A stretch of DNA of 64,000 nucleotides, taken from positions 1,240,001 through 1,304,000 of the forward strand of contig JACKQL020000005.1 of NCBI GenBank assembly GCA_018296165.2, given 5' to 3'. The DNA comes from Termitomyces sp. T153 (lineage: Eukaryota > Basidiomycota > Agaricomycetes > Agaricales > Lyophyllaceae). The notes beneath the pieces are model-generated. The model ran no database searches and was not told where the DNA came from. It worked only from the letters and a program-made list of their open reading frames with translations. Of the stretch, positions 10,911 to 22,880 are shown piece after piece (within the stretch, counting starts at the first letter, position 1; the number at the start of each line of letters is the position of its first letter). The translations under genes were made by a program, and so were the position numbers.

Positions 10911-12178
10911 ATGGGTGAAAGAAATTATGGTCAAGTCTCTTGGCTCGAATTTGTGTCAGTCATAGGTGTGGTTCTCCGACTACGTTAGTTTATGCCACTC
11001 TCAGAACTTGGCGATTCTTATACTCACTTCAATCAGCGATTGTACTCTTACTGAGGGCGGTCCAAACCACATTTATTGCTTGTCCAAAAGTTCGCAAGTC
11101 TTGGAGGCGTTTCCTCTGGGACACGGCCTTTCGATCGGTTGCTGATGTTTGGAACATCAAACAGTTTCAGTTCGTTTTCGGAACGAGCCTTCATACATAT
11201 GAAGTTTGGGCAAGAAGTCACGGCTTTCCAGTGCTCGTGGACGACATTGGAACTCACGGTGGACGATTGTTGTGGATTGGCCCGCGAAATACAAAAAGAG
11301 TCGTTCTCTACCTTCATGGTACTGTGTCCTTTTAGCCTGTGTATGTGACACTTGATTGCATACTATTGCAGGTGGAGGCTATATAATTCCATTGCAGGAT
11401 TTCAGTGTGACATTTTGGAACTACATTCGGCTGAAGCTCGAAGAAGAAGGAACATCGGCCGGATTCGCTATAATGAGCTACTGTGAGCGAAGTGCCGGTT
11501 GATGTCAAGTTCGGAACATTGACCCACGTATGATCAGCCATAATCCCGACAGTTGAATTTCCTACGCAGTTCGTACAAGCCGTTGAGGCCCTACAGCATA
11601 TCATCGCGAGTGGGTGCAGTCCACAAAACATCCACATTGTCGGCGACTCTGCAGGCGGAAACCTTGCCCTTGCCCTACTTTCGCACATGCTGCATCCCAT
11701 AGAAAATGTACCGCCGATCTCATTGGCTTCCCGCATCGGTGGCATCTTCCTCATGTCTCCATGGGTCTCGCTGACTGGAGACACGGGATCTCATCTTGTG
11801 AATGACTCCTTCGATATTGTTGGGACCAAGACGTTTGCGTATTGCGGTCGCAAGGTGCTCGAAGATGTTCCGGATTCGCTTCGCATGTATTTGGAGATCA
11901 GCAAAGCTCCAGATACGTGGTTCAAAGGTATTGACAAGCTCGTGAGCCGTATTCTGATCACCGCTGGAGGAGTAGAATGCTTGCGGGATGACATTGTCCA
12001 GGTTTCACACGAGCTCTCCAAAAATCACAGTGAAGTCAGGCTAATTGTGCAGGAAAATGGAGTTCACAATGATCCTTTTTACGACTTTCTTGCTGGAGAA
12101 AGGCACCTGGGTGATTTGACACCGAAGATTTTGGTCTGGCTTTGTCAAGGGTTAAAAGGCTCGAAGGAGGAAGATTAG
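10911..12178 (+). CDS. Alpha/beta-hydrolase, steryl acetyl hydrolase/esterase-like (paralogue 2)
   Basis: Four exons (10911-10983, 11037-11318, 11372-11482, 11538-12178) give 368 residues. The start ATG at 10911 places the hydrophobic segment SVIGVVLRLPIVLLLRAVQ at the N-terminus, matching paralogue 1. Catalytic motifs are HGGY near 118, GDSAGGN with Ser near 193, AGGVECLRDD and ENGVHNDP. Intron positions and phases match paralogue 1, and exon 3 is 111 nt in both, so the pair arose by tandem duplication. Sequences have diverged strongly outside the motifs (for example SSILYL versus SVIGVVLRL anchors), so the duplication is not recent. Likely membrane-anchored esterase or deacetylase; substrate unknown. 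Confidence 0.85.
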
Positions 12179-12669
12179 CATAAAGGACTAGCTCAGAGAC
12201 GGGCTGGCATACCAGACTCGTGTTAATGCGTTTCAATCTATATGTTCGACGAAAAGGATAGTTGAAATTGAAAGCGAGACAAATAAGCTCAAAAAGGACC
12301 AGTCATTGGGGGAATTCGGTGGAAATGAATCCGTAGGTTCAAAAAGGATGGATTCAGCTGGAGCTCTTTCACAAAGTGAATCAAGTCGAAGTTTGAGACA
12401 GGAGTCTGAAATTGTGTCGGCAACGTGTGGGCCTAACAGATAGATAATTTTGAAATGGTGGGACAGGCGAGTCTGAATACATAGTCTACCAACAAGTTTG
12501 AATTCATAGTCTGAACCCCAGTTGTTAGTCTCGGCCACTGTAGAGATATACAGTATTGAGTCTACAGGGCGAGATAAGTAAAAGTGTAGGTAGAAGTATG
12601 TAACTAGAGCTCACCTTCAGAGTCTCGGTGTAGACGGCTGAGGGTGCACCTGATCCTGACAAAGTAATC
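12179..12669. other. Intergenic region bordering the first retroelement block
   Basis: No gene is seen. A 101-codon minus frame (12233-12538) lacks any recognisable motif and overlaps the 3' flank of the hydrolase. The sequence becomes AT-rich and CpG-poor toward 12.66 kb. Confidence 0.4.
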
Positions 12670-12775
12670 CATTATTCTGTGTAATTACAGTAAAAATATG
12701 ATCCTCTGTAACTTAAATTAAGTACTGTACGGAAGTGAGGCACTAACGCACTGATGCATTAGGAACAGAAGAAAA
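12670..12775 (+). repeat. Inverted copy of a copia LTR end
   Basis: This stretch (ATTATTCTG(T)GTAATTACAG..., then TCCTCTGTAACTTAAATTA) is about 105 nt long. It closely matches the reverse complement of 13155-13272, which lies at the distal end of the copia LTR at 13142-13475. The two form an inverted pair around a separate LTR insertion. It is probably a fragment of a second LTR copy rather than a true transposon terminus. Confidence 0.6.
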
Positions 12776-12896
12776 GTGCCTTACCATAGGATTCAACCAA
12801 CAGCCTCCAAAGAAGATATGCATATACTATAAAGAACAACATAACCAGTACACCAGAGTGATGATGAAATTGTATCAACAGCATGGATATGTGTAG

Positions 12897-13134
12897 TGTT
12901 GAAGGAGCTGTCTATGGCTTGCACTGTCAGCCAATTATGGTTCAGTTAGGGTTTTTGTTAGGTTGATTAGAGTTTGTTAGCATTACTGTTAGGTTGGTTA
13001 AGGCTTTGGACAGGGATATATACTCCCCTTAGATAATACATCCAATCTTGACTTTTTTCTTATGATTGTTTGGTCTAATGGTCATTGATGTTTTGTTGTA
13101 CATTTATATGCATGATGATCTTGATTCAATTCCA
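12897..13134 (+). mobile_element. Short putative solo LTR
   Basis: A TG...CA segment (TGTTGAAGGAG ... TTCAATTCCA) of 238 bp. GTGTA occurs on both sides (12891-12895 and 13135-13139), with one extra G on the left. It contains repeated GTTAGG-type strings and a TATATACTCCCC promoter-like stretch, as LTRs often do. No internal retroelement sequence adjoins it. Confidence 0.5.
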
Positions 13135-13141
13135 GTGTAAT

Positions 13142-13475
13142 CTATTTTTTTTTTCATTCCTAATGTGTCAGTTATGCATTAATGTCATGCATTACTTCCA
13201 TGCAGTACTTAATTTAATTTAAGTTACAGAGGATAATGCATTATATTTCTACTGTAATTATACAGAATGATGCATTAGAATGACAGGGTTGGCTGGAGGG
13301 TGGCAGGTTTGTGTATGTGTGCTTTTGTAGTGTGAAATAAGATTAGTGAGCAAAGAATAGTAAATAAGAGAGAGAGATACAGAGATGGCATGGGGAGGTG
13401 CAATAGTCTAAACAAGGAAAAGTATATAAAAAAGGGAAATTAATATGTTGTGATCAGCCAAGTCAATGCTCAACA
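13142..13475 (-). mobile_element. Copia LTR (minus orientation), decayed
   Basis: Read from 13475 on the minus strand: TGTTGAGCATTGACTTGGCT..., directly downstream of a copia RNase H end. The same sequence stands on the plus strand at 54343-54587. This is the 3' LTR of the fragment at 13476-13829. The distal end near 13142 is approximate. Confidence 0.7.
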
Positions 13476-13829
13476 CTCCTCCTGACAAGTTGGAACATGT
13501 TAATTTTTGAGGTGAAGTAGTTCAATAAGATGGTCATGGGTAGCATGGGGAAGTGATTTGGTAAAGATGTTGGTGATGTTTTCAAAAGAGGGAATGTGTT
13601 CAATGTTGATCTTGTCATTTGAAGGTATGTACCTGTCAACCATCTTGTTGTGGGCCATGGCTAACAGGGCTAGGAATGTGAATGTGTTGTTTGCAGGAGT
13701 GCTTGATCCCTTGCTACTTCTGTGGCAGGTACAGGTTGTTGAGGACATGGTATGGACACACATACCTTACTGATATTTCCATTGATGATGTCCATTGCTG
13801 CCTAGTTGCTGTGCAGAGGACACAACAAC
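13476..13829 (-). pseudogene. Copia pol 3' end (RNase H C-terminus) fragment
   Basis: The minus-strand frame from 13763 to 13500 encodes the typical copia pol end, including INIEHIPSFENITNIFTKSL and LIELLHLKN, directly before the LTR. Upstream it is cut by LTR A at 13830. It is a fragment only. A second copy lies at 53984-54342 on the plus strand. Confidence 0.8.
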
Positions 13830-14924
13830 TGTCATGACCCACTCCCAGACCTCTGGACCTCCTCCCAAGCCACCCTGCTCCCCCAGAGCTCCCCCCAACA
13901 TCCCCTCAACTCATCTCAACCCTTGTTCACCTAGGATGCCTGCCCCGGCTATCTCTGATGCTTCCCCAGCAAACCCCAACAATCTTCTGGCAAACTCTGG
14001 CACAACTCCTGTGGGCCTCCTCAGCTTCCCCTCTGTCCCACAAGGCTCCCAAGCCTCTCCAACCTCTCCCCTGATCCAGACATGCATCACTAGTCTGTCC
14101 CTGCAACCCACTTGTCCCATCTGGAGTTTCCCAATGACTACAGAATGGACTGCATTCCCATCAGTTCCCATCAGAACATAAACACAGCCTGCTCTCTGAT
14201 CCGAACCAACACCCATCAACCCCACATAGCTCTGATGAGTCTTGCTGTCACAACCCCAGTCCACAGAGGCATCCAGTAGTCAGTATATAAGTTGTAGAGT
14301 AGCATCTGTTACCCCAGTCTTGATATAAACATTGCTTTACTTGGTTACTTGTGTCTTGTGTTTCCTTTCTGTTATGTTTCCTGGTCTTTTTTCTATTTCA
14401 GCCTCTAGTCTCAAATCTATCTCTTTTCTCAGTTCTGTCTTGTCTTGACTCCATCTTGCCTTGTCTGTCTCTAATTTCTTTATTGTTTCTAAGTTCCTTT
14501 GTATTCTGATATTGTTACAAACTCTGCACATACATTATAACCCTCTAAACATTCATAAGCTAATTCTGGACCTTGCCTTACACCCAGTCCCAAGACCCAT
14601 TGCTCTTGATTAATCCCCCATCAAACACTGGCTTTGCCCCCATCACTTGCAAAGCCTCCACTTGCCTCACCACCTATACATTTGCTTATGGACTTGTACC
14701 TGACATGCCTCTAAACTCAAACTTTACCAAAACTTTACCATATCTGGTCTTAGACTTCCTCGGGCCACCCCAGACTTGCTTGTACTGCTTCTCTTCCCTT
14801 ATTCTCACAAGTATCTGAAGTCCAGACCACTCTGGAGTGCTAGGTTATAGGCATAGGACATTGCATCTGCCTAGTAAGGACTTGACCAGTTAAGCTGAGC
14901 CCCTGGGGTCAGTGGAACCTGACA
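13830..14924 (+). mobile_element. Gypsy-type LTR copy A (about 1.1 kb family)
   Basis: TGTCATGACCCACTCCCAGA at the start and GTGGAACCTGACA at the end define the family. It holds a Pro/Ser-rich pyrimidine stretch and TATATAAG near 14283. It is inserted into copia pol at 13829/13830. No target-site duplication is visible, so one flank has rearranged. Almost no CpG remains. Confidence 0.8.
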
Positions 14925-15020
14925 TAATATCAAGACTCCCCCTTACTCTATTCTCAATGTCTGCATACAACCCTGCATACAACCCTGCCAGCTGCCCAAC
15001 TGACATCTACAGTAGGCTGG

Positions 15021-16181
15021 TATCAGGTTCTGCTAACAACAGGGGCTCAGCTTAACTGGGCAAGTCCTTACTAGGCAGATGCAACATCCTGCACTGATAA
15101 CCAAGGACTTTGGAGAGGTCTGGACTTCAGATACTTGCAAGGGTAAGCCAAAAGTAGTGGTCTGAACAAGTCTGAAATGGTCCAGAGAAGTCTAAGACAA
15201 TGTACAAGGAAGAGTTGGGCTTGGGGAAGTTCCAGGTACAAGTCTGGGAGTGAGTATTGATGATGTGGGGCAAACAGAGGCTGTGTGAGTGATGGGAGTG
15301 GGGCCAGAGTTTGATGGGGGATCAATGGATGTTGATGAGTTTTGGAGCCAAGTGGATAGCAAGGTCTGGAGTTGGTTAAGGAATGTTTGGGAGGTTATGA
15401 TCATAAGTGCAGAGTTTGTAATGGCATTAGAGTCAAAGAAGGCTTAGACACAACAAAGGAAATATAGACAAGTGAGACAAGGCTGAGTTGAGGCAAGATT
15501 GAGATGAGAATGAAAATATATTGAAGCAGAGATACAAAAAGATAATAAGACAATAATAGAGATAGAGATGAGACAAGAATGGGAGACTGAGATAAGACTG
15601 GGAGACTGAGAGAAGGGAAAACATAACAAGAGACACAAAACACAGAGAGACAAACAATCAGAACATGGTATGGTAGGTAATATCAAGACTAGAGTATGGG
15701 ATGCTACTCTATGACTTATATACTAACTACTGCAATTGCTCTGAGGATAGTGGGTCTGGCAGTGGGGCTTGTTGGGGCTGTGCAGAGTCAACAGGTGTTG
15801 TTTATAATCAGTGGGCAGGCTGTGGTGATATAGTAATGGAATCAAACAGGAACACAGGCTGCCACAGGGTTGTTGTGATGCTTTGGAGCTGGTTGGGTAA
15901 GTCAAGGTGACAAAGCAGTGTTGTATGCTGGCATCAGGAATAGTGGGGACAGGTTCCAGAGGCTCAGGAGGGGAAGGGGGAGCATTGGGGCCTGCAGGGG
16001 ATGCCTTGGGGTTTGTCAGGGGGGCTGTTGGGGTTTACTGGGGAAGCATCAGAGTTAGCTGGGGTAAGCATTGTGGGTGAACAAAGGTTGAGGGAGTCAA
16101 AGGGATGATGGAGAGGGGGGACTCTGGGGAAACAGGGTGGCTTGGAGAGAGGTTGGGGGGTTCTGGAGACAGGTCATGACA
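15021..16181 (-). mobile_element. Gypsy-type LTR copy B
   Basis: Reverse orientation of the same family: it begins TATCAGGTTCTGCTAACAAC (the outer G of TGTCAGG has become A) and ends GGTCATGACA. No target-site duplication is seen. CpG sites of the family appear here as TpG/CpA. Confidence 0.75.
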
Positions 16182-16637
16182 ACCAGTGCCCAAAAATTAC
16201 TATGCTCCATTCTATCAAGGCCTATCTATGGATCAGTATGTTCCCTGTCACTGGACCCCAGATCTAAACTAGGCCTTCTACACCTCCTCCATTAGTCAGG
16301 GAGTACCACCAGGCTGGCACAACCTCCCAATGTTCTCTGCTGATGGGGCTTATCTCTGCATGTACCCTGCAAGGATTCTCTGGAGATGCTGCTGCCAATG
16401 CAGAGTAGGAAGCTAAAGATAACATGGGGAAGATTGGAGAAGCACCAGAGTACATCCTGACTCTTTTTAATGTCCTGGATAGCCTCTTGATGGCAACAAT
16501 CCTGCTTTGACTTCATTACCCATGCTACAGCTGCAGCTACAGATTGATCAATATTGCTTGTGCTTTGATTCCCACACCCCTGCTGATCCCCAACCTATGC
16601 CCCACTTCTCAAGGGTCTCAACACTGAAGAGGGGTGA
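16182..16637 (+). mobile_element. Internal 3' remnant and polypurine tract preceding LTR C
   Basis: The stretch ending CTCAAGGGTCTCAACACTGA then AGAGGGGTGA adjoins LTR C and matches the 190 bp in front of LTR D. Both therefore look like the 3' internal end, with polypurine tract, of the element that owns this LTR family. No intact reading frame. Confidence 0.55.
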
Positions 16638-17691
16638 TGTCACAACCTACTCCTGCACCTCTAGACTTCCTCCCAGGACACTCCACCTCCCTGGAACACT
16701 CTTTAACACTCTCCCCAACTTCTCTCACCTTTGTTGACCCATGGTGCCCACCCAGCTAACTTCAATGCTTCCTTGGCAAACCCTGACAACTTCTTAGCAA
16801 ACCCCAATGCATCCCCTGTAGGCCTCTTCAGCCCCCTCTCTTGCTTATGAGGCTCCTGAGCCCCTCTGACAGTTCCCCTGACTCAGATGCACATTGTTCA
16901 ACCACCCCCACAACCCACATGACCCCTCCAGAGGTCCTTGACAACTGTGGGATGGACTGCATTCTCATCAGAATATCACCTATGGCCTGCCCTCTGATCA
17001 GAACCAACACCTGTCCACCCCATGTAGCTCTGACAAGCCCCACCATTGCAACCTCAACCCCTGGAGAAGGTCCAGTAGTCAGTATATAAAGCCATAGAGT
17101 AGCATTAGTTACTTTAGTCTTGATATTACATTAACTGGTTACTTGTGTCTTATGTTTCCTTTGTCTTGTCTCTGTTTCTAGTTTTAGCCTCAAATCTATC
17201 TCTTTTCTCTGTTCCATCTTGCCTCATTTTTGTCTTGCCTTGACTGTCTCTGTTTCCTTTATCTTTCCTAAGTCCCTCTCATCTCTGACATCATTACAAA
17301 CTCCATGCACATGCTACAATCTTAAGCATCCTTATGACAACTCTGAACCTTGCCCTATGCTTGGCCTGGGAAACCATCAGTCTTGATTGATCCCCCATCA
17401 AACCCTGGCTCTGCTCCCATCATTTGCAGAGCCTCCACTTGCCCCACAGTCCATTTATGTGCCTACAAACTTGTTCCTGACACCCACTCAAGCCCAACAT
17501 TTAATATACTTGGTCTTAGACTTTCCCAGACCACTCTGGACTTGCTCAGACCAATCTCCTCAACTTCCCCTTGCAAGCCCCTATAGTCTGCACCCACTCT
17601 GGAGTGCTAGGTTATAAGCACAGGACATCACATCCACCTAGTAAGGACTCACCCAGTGTAGCTGAGCCCCCATAGTCAGCAGAACCTGACA
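16638..17691 (+). mobile_element. Gypsy-type LTR copy C (3' LTR)
   Basis: TGTCACAACCTACTCCTGCA ... CAGCAGAACCTGACA. It is preceded by a purine-rich tract, consistent with a 3' LTR. A TATATAAAG stretch near 17082 is a likely LTR promoter. CpG-depleted. Confidence 0.78.
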
Positions 17692-18085
17692 GTATTCTTA
17701 CAGGCAGGCAGCCCTACTTGTTGGAGCATGAAATACCAGGCAATAGTATCACAATTCATGATGGAGGCAGAGCACATAGCACTGAGGAAGACAAGTGAAC
17801 ACATCCAGTGGATGTTTTCAGAGTTGAGAGGGATAGGGTTTGAGGTACATTCTCAGCAGGGTTATATGGGAACAACAATGGATTGGTTGCAATTGCTGAG
17901 AACAAAAAAAAAACCATAACCATTTGAACCATATTGACATATGTCACCATTACATATAGCAACTGGTTGAGCAAGGATGGTTGGACATCAAGCACATGCT
18001 GAACAAGGAGAACTAGCTGATCTGTTCACAGAACCCTTGGTGCAAGGCACCTCATCATCAATGTACATTGATTTCATAGTATCAT
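17692..18085 (+). pseudogene. Copia RNase H fragment
   Basis: Translation gives IVSQFMMEAEHIAL then SEHIQWMFSELRGIGFEVHS and, after frame breaks, HAEQGELADLFTEPLVQGTS, the typical order of a copia RNase H end. Stops and frameshifts interrupt it. It belongs to a copia lineage different from the fragment at 13.5 kb (different end motif). Confidence 0.7.
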
Positions 18086-19790
18086 TTACATGCTAATCAT
18101 CTTGCAGGTTTGTCAACATATGTCATCTGGGTCAGGGATTGATCAATCCAAAAAATATTCATCCAAGCACCTGATTGCTGATAAATATAGTATCACTAAT
18201 ATCACAGCAGAGATAATAGCATATGCAGTGGCTCAGGTATTCATTCTATCCTATGTATTTGATGTCTTGGCTAATTTGACCATGCATAGGCAAGGTTTGG
18301 ACTGGGTTCATTGATGGCATGGAATGTGGGGGAGGGTCTTCTCAATTTTACTGACTTCTATTACAATGTCCTATCATTGTTCACCCCTCACAACAGCATA
18401 TGGGCACACAAAACCCTTAAGTTCTGGAACAAGTGAGTTTCTTTTGTTCTTGTTTTTGTTTCCATTTGTTTAATGATAATCAACTCTTTTCAGTTTGTTT
18501 TATGGTGAGGATGGTACTTTTTGGGTCAAGCACAAAGTAGGTGCTCCTGCTCCCAAGGCAAAACAACATCTCTTGCCTCAAGAAAGCTTGTAAGGCCTGT
18601 CTTGAGAAGGAAAGAGCACAAGCTTGTGATGCAGAACAGTGCTGACAGGAGGAATAGCAGACACATTGTTCAAAACACAAGTCTCAACAGGCAGAGAGTT
18701 CCACTTGTTGACCAGTTAAACACCAACACATGGAAAGTGAGGCTCCAGAAGAAGATAATGCTCCTAAAGAAGGTGGGGTGGGGATGACTACAAAGCAGGC
18801 AGTAGCCACAATGCAGTTGACAATACTATTGACAATGACAATGACAATGATGTCCACTCCAGTGAAGATAATGCCAAATCTGTTAACAAGCCCAAGCCCT
18901 GCTCTAAAGGAAAAGGATGTCCTTGCTCTAGCAATGCAGGCCACATGCCACTCCAACAAACTTGAACACTTCTTGTGCCTCAAACAACATAGAAGGCAGA
19001 CTAATAAATTTCAGCAGGACCCCACAGTTGGCCCATTGAACTTGCACAACTCTCCTTGTTGGGCACAGAGGGTGCACTAGGGAATAGTCAGTACAGGATA
19101 TGAATGGAACATGTCAACAGCTCACTGGGGCCTTGTTCTGACACCACTCTAAAGTCAGGTGACTCTGCACCCACCCAAGCACTCCCATAAACACTTCTAG
19201 CATCACCTCTGCTTGGGGAACCTTCTGCACCTCCAGAATGCCCTGTACCATCCCTGGCCCCAGACTAGGCCTTGAGAAATGTGTCAGAGGAGCTGGGGCT
19301 GGTCACACCAACAACTCCAAAGCTTGAGAAGGACTCCTGAACAGGCCCACCACTACTGCAGACAACTCTACTCCACTGAGTCAGCACAGCAACAGATGAG
19401 GAACTGCCACACTTAGAACTCCAGTACATCCAGTTCACCCTCTGCTTATCTTGGTGTTGGTTGAAAATCTCTTGCCAGCTCTCATACTCAGCCCAAACAT
19501 TGACACAGTTGTTATCCAACAGTTGAGGAGTTGGAGATGATGAGGTTGCTGATGCTGGGGCTGAGGAGGAAGACATTTTGAAGAAGTTGGGGCACACTGG
19601 GGCATGTCTGCCCTTTTTATTTGATTGGGAGGAGCCCCCTAACAAATGGCAGCCATGCTTTGACTTTGCTCCCCATGCTGCTGCTTGCTGTAGTTTGATC
19701 AATATTGCTTGAGCTTTGATTCTCACATCCCCACTGATCCCCAAACCCATGCCCTGCACCTCAAGGGTCTCAATGCTAAAGGGGGAGTGA
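18086..19790 (+). other. Decayed repeat DNA upstream of LTR D
   Basis: CpG-poor sequence with many stops. Acidic, Asp/Asn-rich frames near 18.73-18.9 kb hint at a decayed gag-like protein, but I cannot identify it. The minus frame 19265-19759 (Ser-rich, 164 codons) is open but lacks known motifs. The last 190 bp match the segment before LTR C and end in a purine tract (AAAGGGGGAG). Confidence 0.4.
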
Positions 19791-20226
19791 TGTCATGACC
19801 CACTCCCAGACCTCTGGACCTCCTCCCAAGCCATCCTGCTCCTCCAGAGCTCCTCATAACATCTCCTCAACTCACCCCAACTCTTGTTCACCTAGGACAC
19901 CCACTCCAGCTATCTCCAATGCTTCTCCAGCAAACTCCAACAATCTTCTGGTAAACCCCAGCACTACTGCAGGCCTATTGCCTGTACATTTGCTTATAGA
20001 CTTGTACCTAATGCACCCCTAAACTCAAACTTTACCATACTTGGTCTTAGAGTTTCTCAGACCACCCCAGACCAGACTTGCTTGGGCCACTTCTCTTCAC
20101 TTGTCCTCACAAGTATTTCAAGTCCAGACCACCCTGGAGCACTAGGTTATAAGCACAGGATGTTGTGTCTGCTGAGTAAGGACTTCCTCAGTTAAGCTGA
20201 GCCCTCATGGTCAGCAGAACCTGATA
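19791..20226 (+). mobile_element. Gypsy-type LTR copy D, internally deleted
   Basis: It has the family start (TGTCATGACCCACTCCCAGA) and end (CAGAACCTGATA, last base pair pattern decayed) but is only 436 bp, so about 600 bp of the centre is missing. It adjoins an integrase fragment. Confidence 0.75.
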
Positions 20227-21420
20227 GTTGGTACTGGTGGCCAACTGTAGTTGCAGATGTGCATGCATTCTGCACCACATGCCAGCTGTGTCAGCAGGCA
20301 AAAGAGAGTAACCAGCTCTCTTCAGGGAAATCACATTCCCTGCCAATGCCAGTTAAGCCATGGGATTTAATAGGAATGGACTTTATAGGTCCCTTCTCTG
20401 AGTCCAAGGAGTTCAACTACCTGTGAGTAGTCATTTGTCACATGACAAGCATGGTGCACCTAATACTGGTGCACATGAACATGACAGCATCACAGCTGTC
20501 CTGGATCTACATGTGTGAGATTGTGAGACTTCACAGTCTCCCAAGCTCTATTGTCAGTGGTTGTGACTCTAAGTTCATATCCAAGTGGTGGTGTGCACTG
20601 CATAAATTATTAGGAGCTCAGCCCTCAATGTCAACGTCCTTTTATCCATAGATGGATGGACAGACCAAATGTGCTAATAGGAACATTGGTTAGATATTGT
20701 GCATGATGGTTCTGCCCAGATCAGAAGGACTAGCTAAGTCAGATAAACTTAAAACAATGTGATTTGCACCATTCAAGCTGAACAGTGGCTACATGCCATT
20801 GATGATACACAAGATCAAGTCAGATACTGCAATTCCTAAGGGGATCAAGCAGTTTGCCTGCCAAGCTCTTGAGAACTTGGCAGCAGTGCACAATGCAATA
20901 ATTGAAGTGCATGTCTTCCAGACACACTCTGCAAATTTGCATTGTAAACCAGATACAGAGTTGGAAAAAGGCACATTAGTGTACCTTTCAACAAAAAACC
21001 TCAACCTTCCAAAACACAGAGCTGGAAAGCTCTGCCTGAAATGGGTTGGGCCATATATTATCTTGGAGGCTTACAATGAGACCTCCAATTATGTATTGGA
21101 GTTGCCTACAGCACTCTAAGAACAAAGAATACATTCTAAGTTCTATGTGTTGCTGCTGCAACCATATGAGGCCAGCAACAATGTGCTATTTCCCAACAGG
21201 GCAACACCAGAACCATACAACTTTGGTGTGCCAGATGACCAAGAGTGATTTGTCAATGACCTGTTAGGTCATTGTTGGAATGGAACAAGCCTCAAATTTG
21301 AGGTTCAATAGAGTCTGGGGGACACCACTTAGGAGTCCCTCACTACCTACAAGGACCTCAAGGCCCTTGACAGATATTTGGAGTTGCAGAGTGTCTGACA
21401 CTCTGCACAGTTGTCTAGAA
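20227..21420 (+). pseudogene. Gypsy (chromovirus-like) integrase with chromodomain-like tail
   Basis: Reading starts WPTVVADVHAFCTTCQLCQQ (the HHCC zinc region, Cys pair visible). It continues with PVKPWDLIGMDFIGPF and SIVSGCDSKFISKWW (core; the usual D is inside GCDSKF), then LVYLSTKNLNL and RAGKLCLKWVGPYIILEAYN. A chromodomain-like end follows: LLGHCWNGTSLKFEVQ, SLGDTT, LKALDRYLEL. Several in-frame stops, mostly CAG-to-TAG and TGG-to-TGA/TAG type, show decay by C-to-T change. Confidence 0.8.
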
Positions 21421-21929
21421 GGACTAACTTGACTTAGTCCAGAAGTTGGACAGGCTGCCATGCCAGTGGCCATCAAATATTATGTCAGCCAATTTTTTTT
21501 GGCTGGTTACAAAGTCTGAATGGTCTTTGTCATCTACTACAATATTGGTGCAACATGCCAACATTAAGTGAGAGGACTTGTTGCTCAATGGGCAAGGAAA
21601 TGAAATAGCCTGGTGAGGCAGACACAGGTCTGCCTGGATATCCAGTGAGCTCTGAACAGAGCTCAAGAGGGGGAGGAGTCCCAGGGAGTAGTTCACTCCC
21701 AGGGTTTGGTGGTTTTGCTGTGTTAGCAGATAGCATCCCTTCCTGAACTTCCAGAGGCACACAAGGCTCATACAGAGCCTTTTGTGTTTGTTAAGGGCTC
21801 CTTAACTCAGAGAGCACCACTGATGCCCTATGATGATGCTGTGCCTGCTGGTGATGACCCGAGGATAGACAAGCACCCTGACTTCAAGGCATTCATGTCC
21901 ACTGCTGGACTATCAAAACCAGTGGCAGC
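21421..21929. other. Decayed retroelement sequence left of solo LTR E
   Basis: No recognised motif. The last 100 bp can be read PYDDAVPAGDDPRIDKHPDF, FKAFMSTAGLSKPVA and appear to continue after LTR E as AAKAGPLKPAVAKAG, so LTR E interrupted an open frame. Confidence 0.4.
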
Positions 21930-22880
21930 TGTCAGGTTCTGCTGACGACGGAGGCTCAGCTACACTGGCAAGTCCTTACTAGGCGGACGCGATGTCCTGC
22001 GCTTATAACCAGGCGTCCGGTATTGACGTGGAGGGACCTGCAAGGGGGAGCTAGAGGTGGTCTGAGCAAGTCCAGAGCGGCTCAGGGGCATCTAAGATCA
22101 AGTATACTCGTTGTTGAACCTGGATGGGTGCCAGAGCAAGTTTGTGGGCGTGCAATTAGAATGCGGGGTGATCAGAGGCTTCACGGTTGATGGGGGCAGA
22201 GCCAGAGGTTTGACAGGAGATCACCAAGACATGAGGTGTTCCTGGGCCAAGCAGGAGCAAAGTCCGGGGTTGTCGTAGGGATGTTTGGGTTGTAGCATGC
22301 GCGCGGAGTTCGTACTGTCATTGGAGATGAAAGGAACTTAGGAAGACAAAGGAACTATACACAGTCGAGACGAGACGGAGATGAGGCGGGACAAGACAGA
22401 GAACAGAGGTAGATTTGAAACTAAAAATAGAGACAGGGACAAGATGAAAGACAAGACATAGGAAACCGGTAAATGCAATATCAAGACTAAAGTACTAGGG
22501 GTTCTTCTACGACTTATATACCTACTACTGGGCGGCTCCAGAGGGCAGAGGATATGGCAGCAGCTTGACGGAACTGCGCAGAGTCGACAGTTGTCGGGTG
22601 CAATCTTGGAACAGGCTGCAGTGACATTCTGATGGGATCAGTTGGAAAGCAGATTGTTTCGGGGTCAGGGAAAGCCTCGGGAGTCCAGGGGAATTCAGGG
22701 GATGCATCAACTGCTGCGGAGAAGGCATTGGAGTTGATCAAGGAGCCGTCGGGGTCTGCCAAAGAAGTGTCAGAGTTGCCTGAAGTGGGCACAGAGGGTG
22801 GGCGAGGGTTGGGGAGTTTGGCAGAGCATTGAAGGGGGGGGCTGGGGGCGGTGTCGGGGTCTAGGGAGTGGGTCATGACA
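21930..22880 (-). mobile_element. Solo gypsy-type LTR copy E with target-site duplication
   Basis: TGTCAGGTTCTGCTGACGAC ... GTGGGTCATGACA, 951 bp, flanked by GCAGC on both sides (21925-21929 and 22881-22885). It keeps many CpG sites that are TpG/CpA in copies A-D, so it is a late insertion, reduced to a solo LTR by recombination between its ends. Confidence 0.85.

Noticed and set aside
12233..12538. 101-codon minus frame after the second hydrolase
   Set aside because: No recognisable domain and it lies in the 3' flank of the hydrolase; not supported as a gene.
12670..13272. Inverted pair of about 105 bp as a possible MITE
   Set aside because: One arm is the end of a copia LTR adjoining a copia RNase H fragment and also occurs at 54.55 kb, so the arms are more likely two LTR fragments in opposite orientation.
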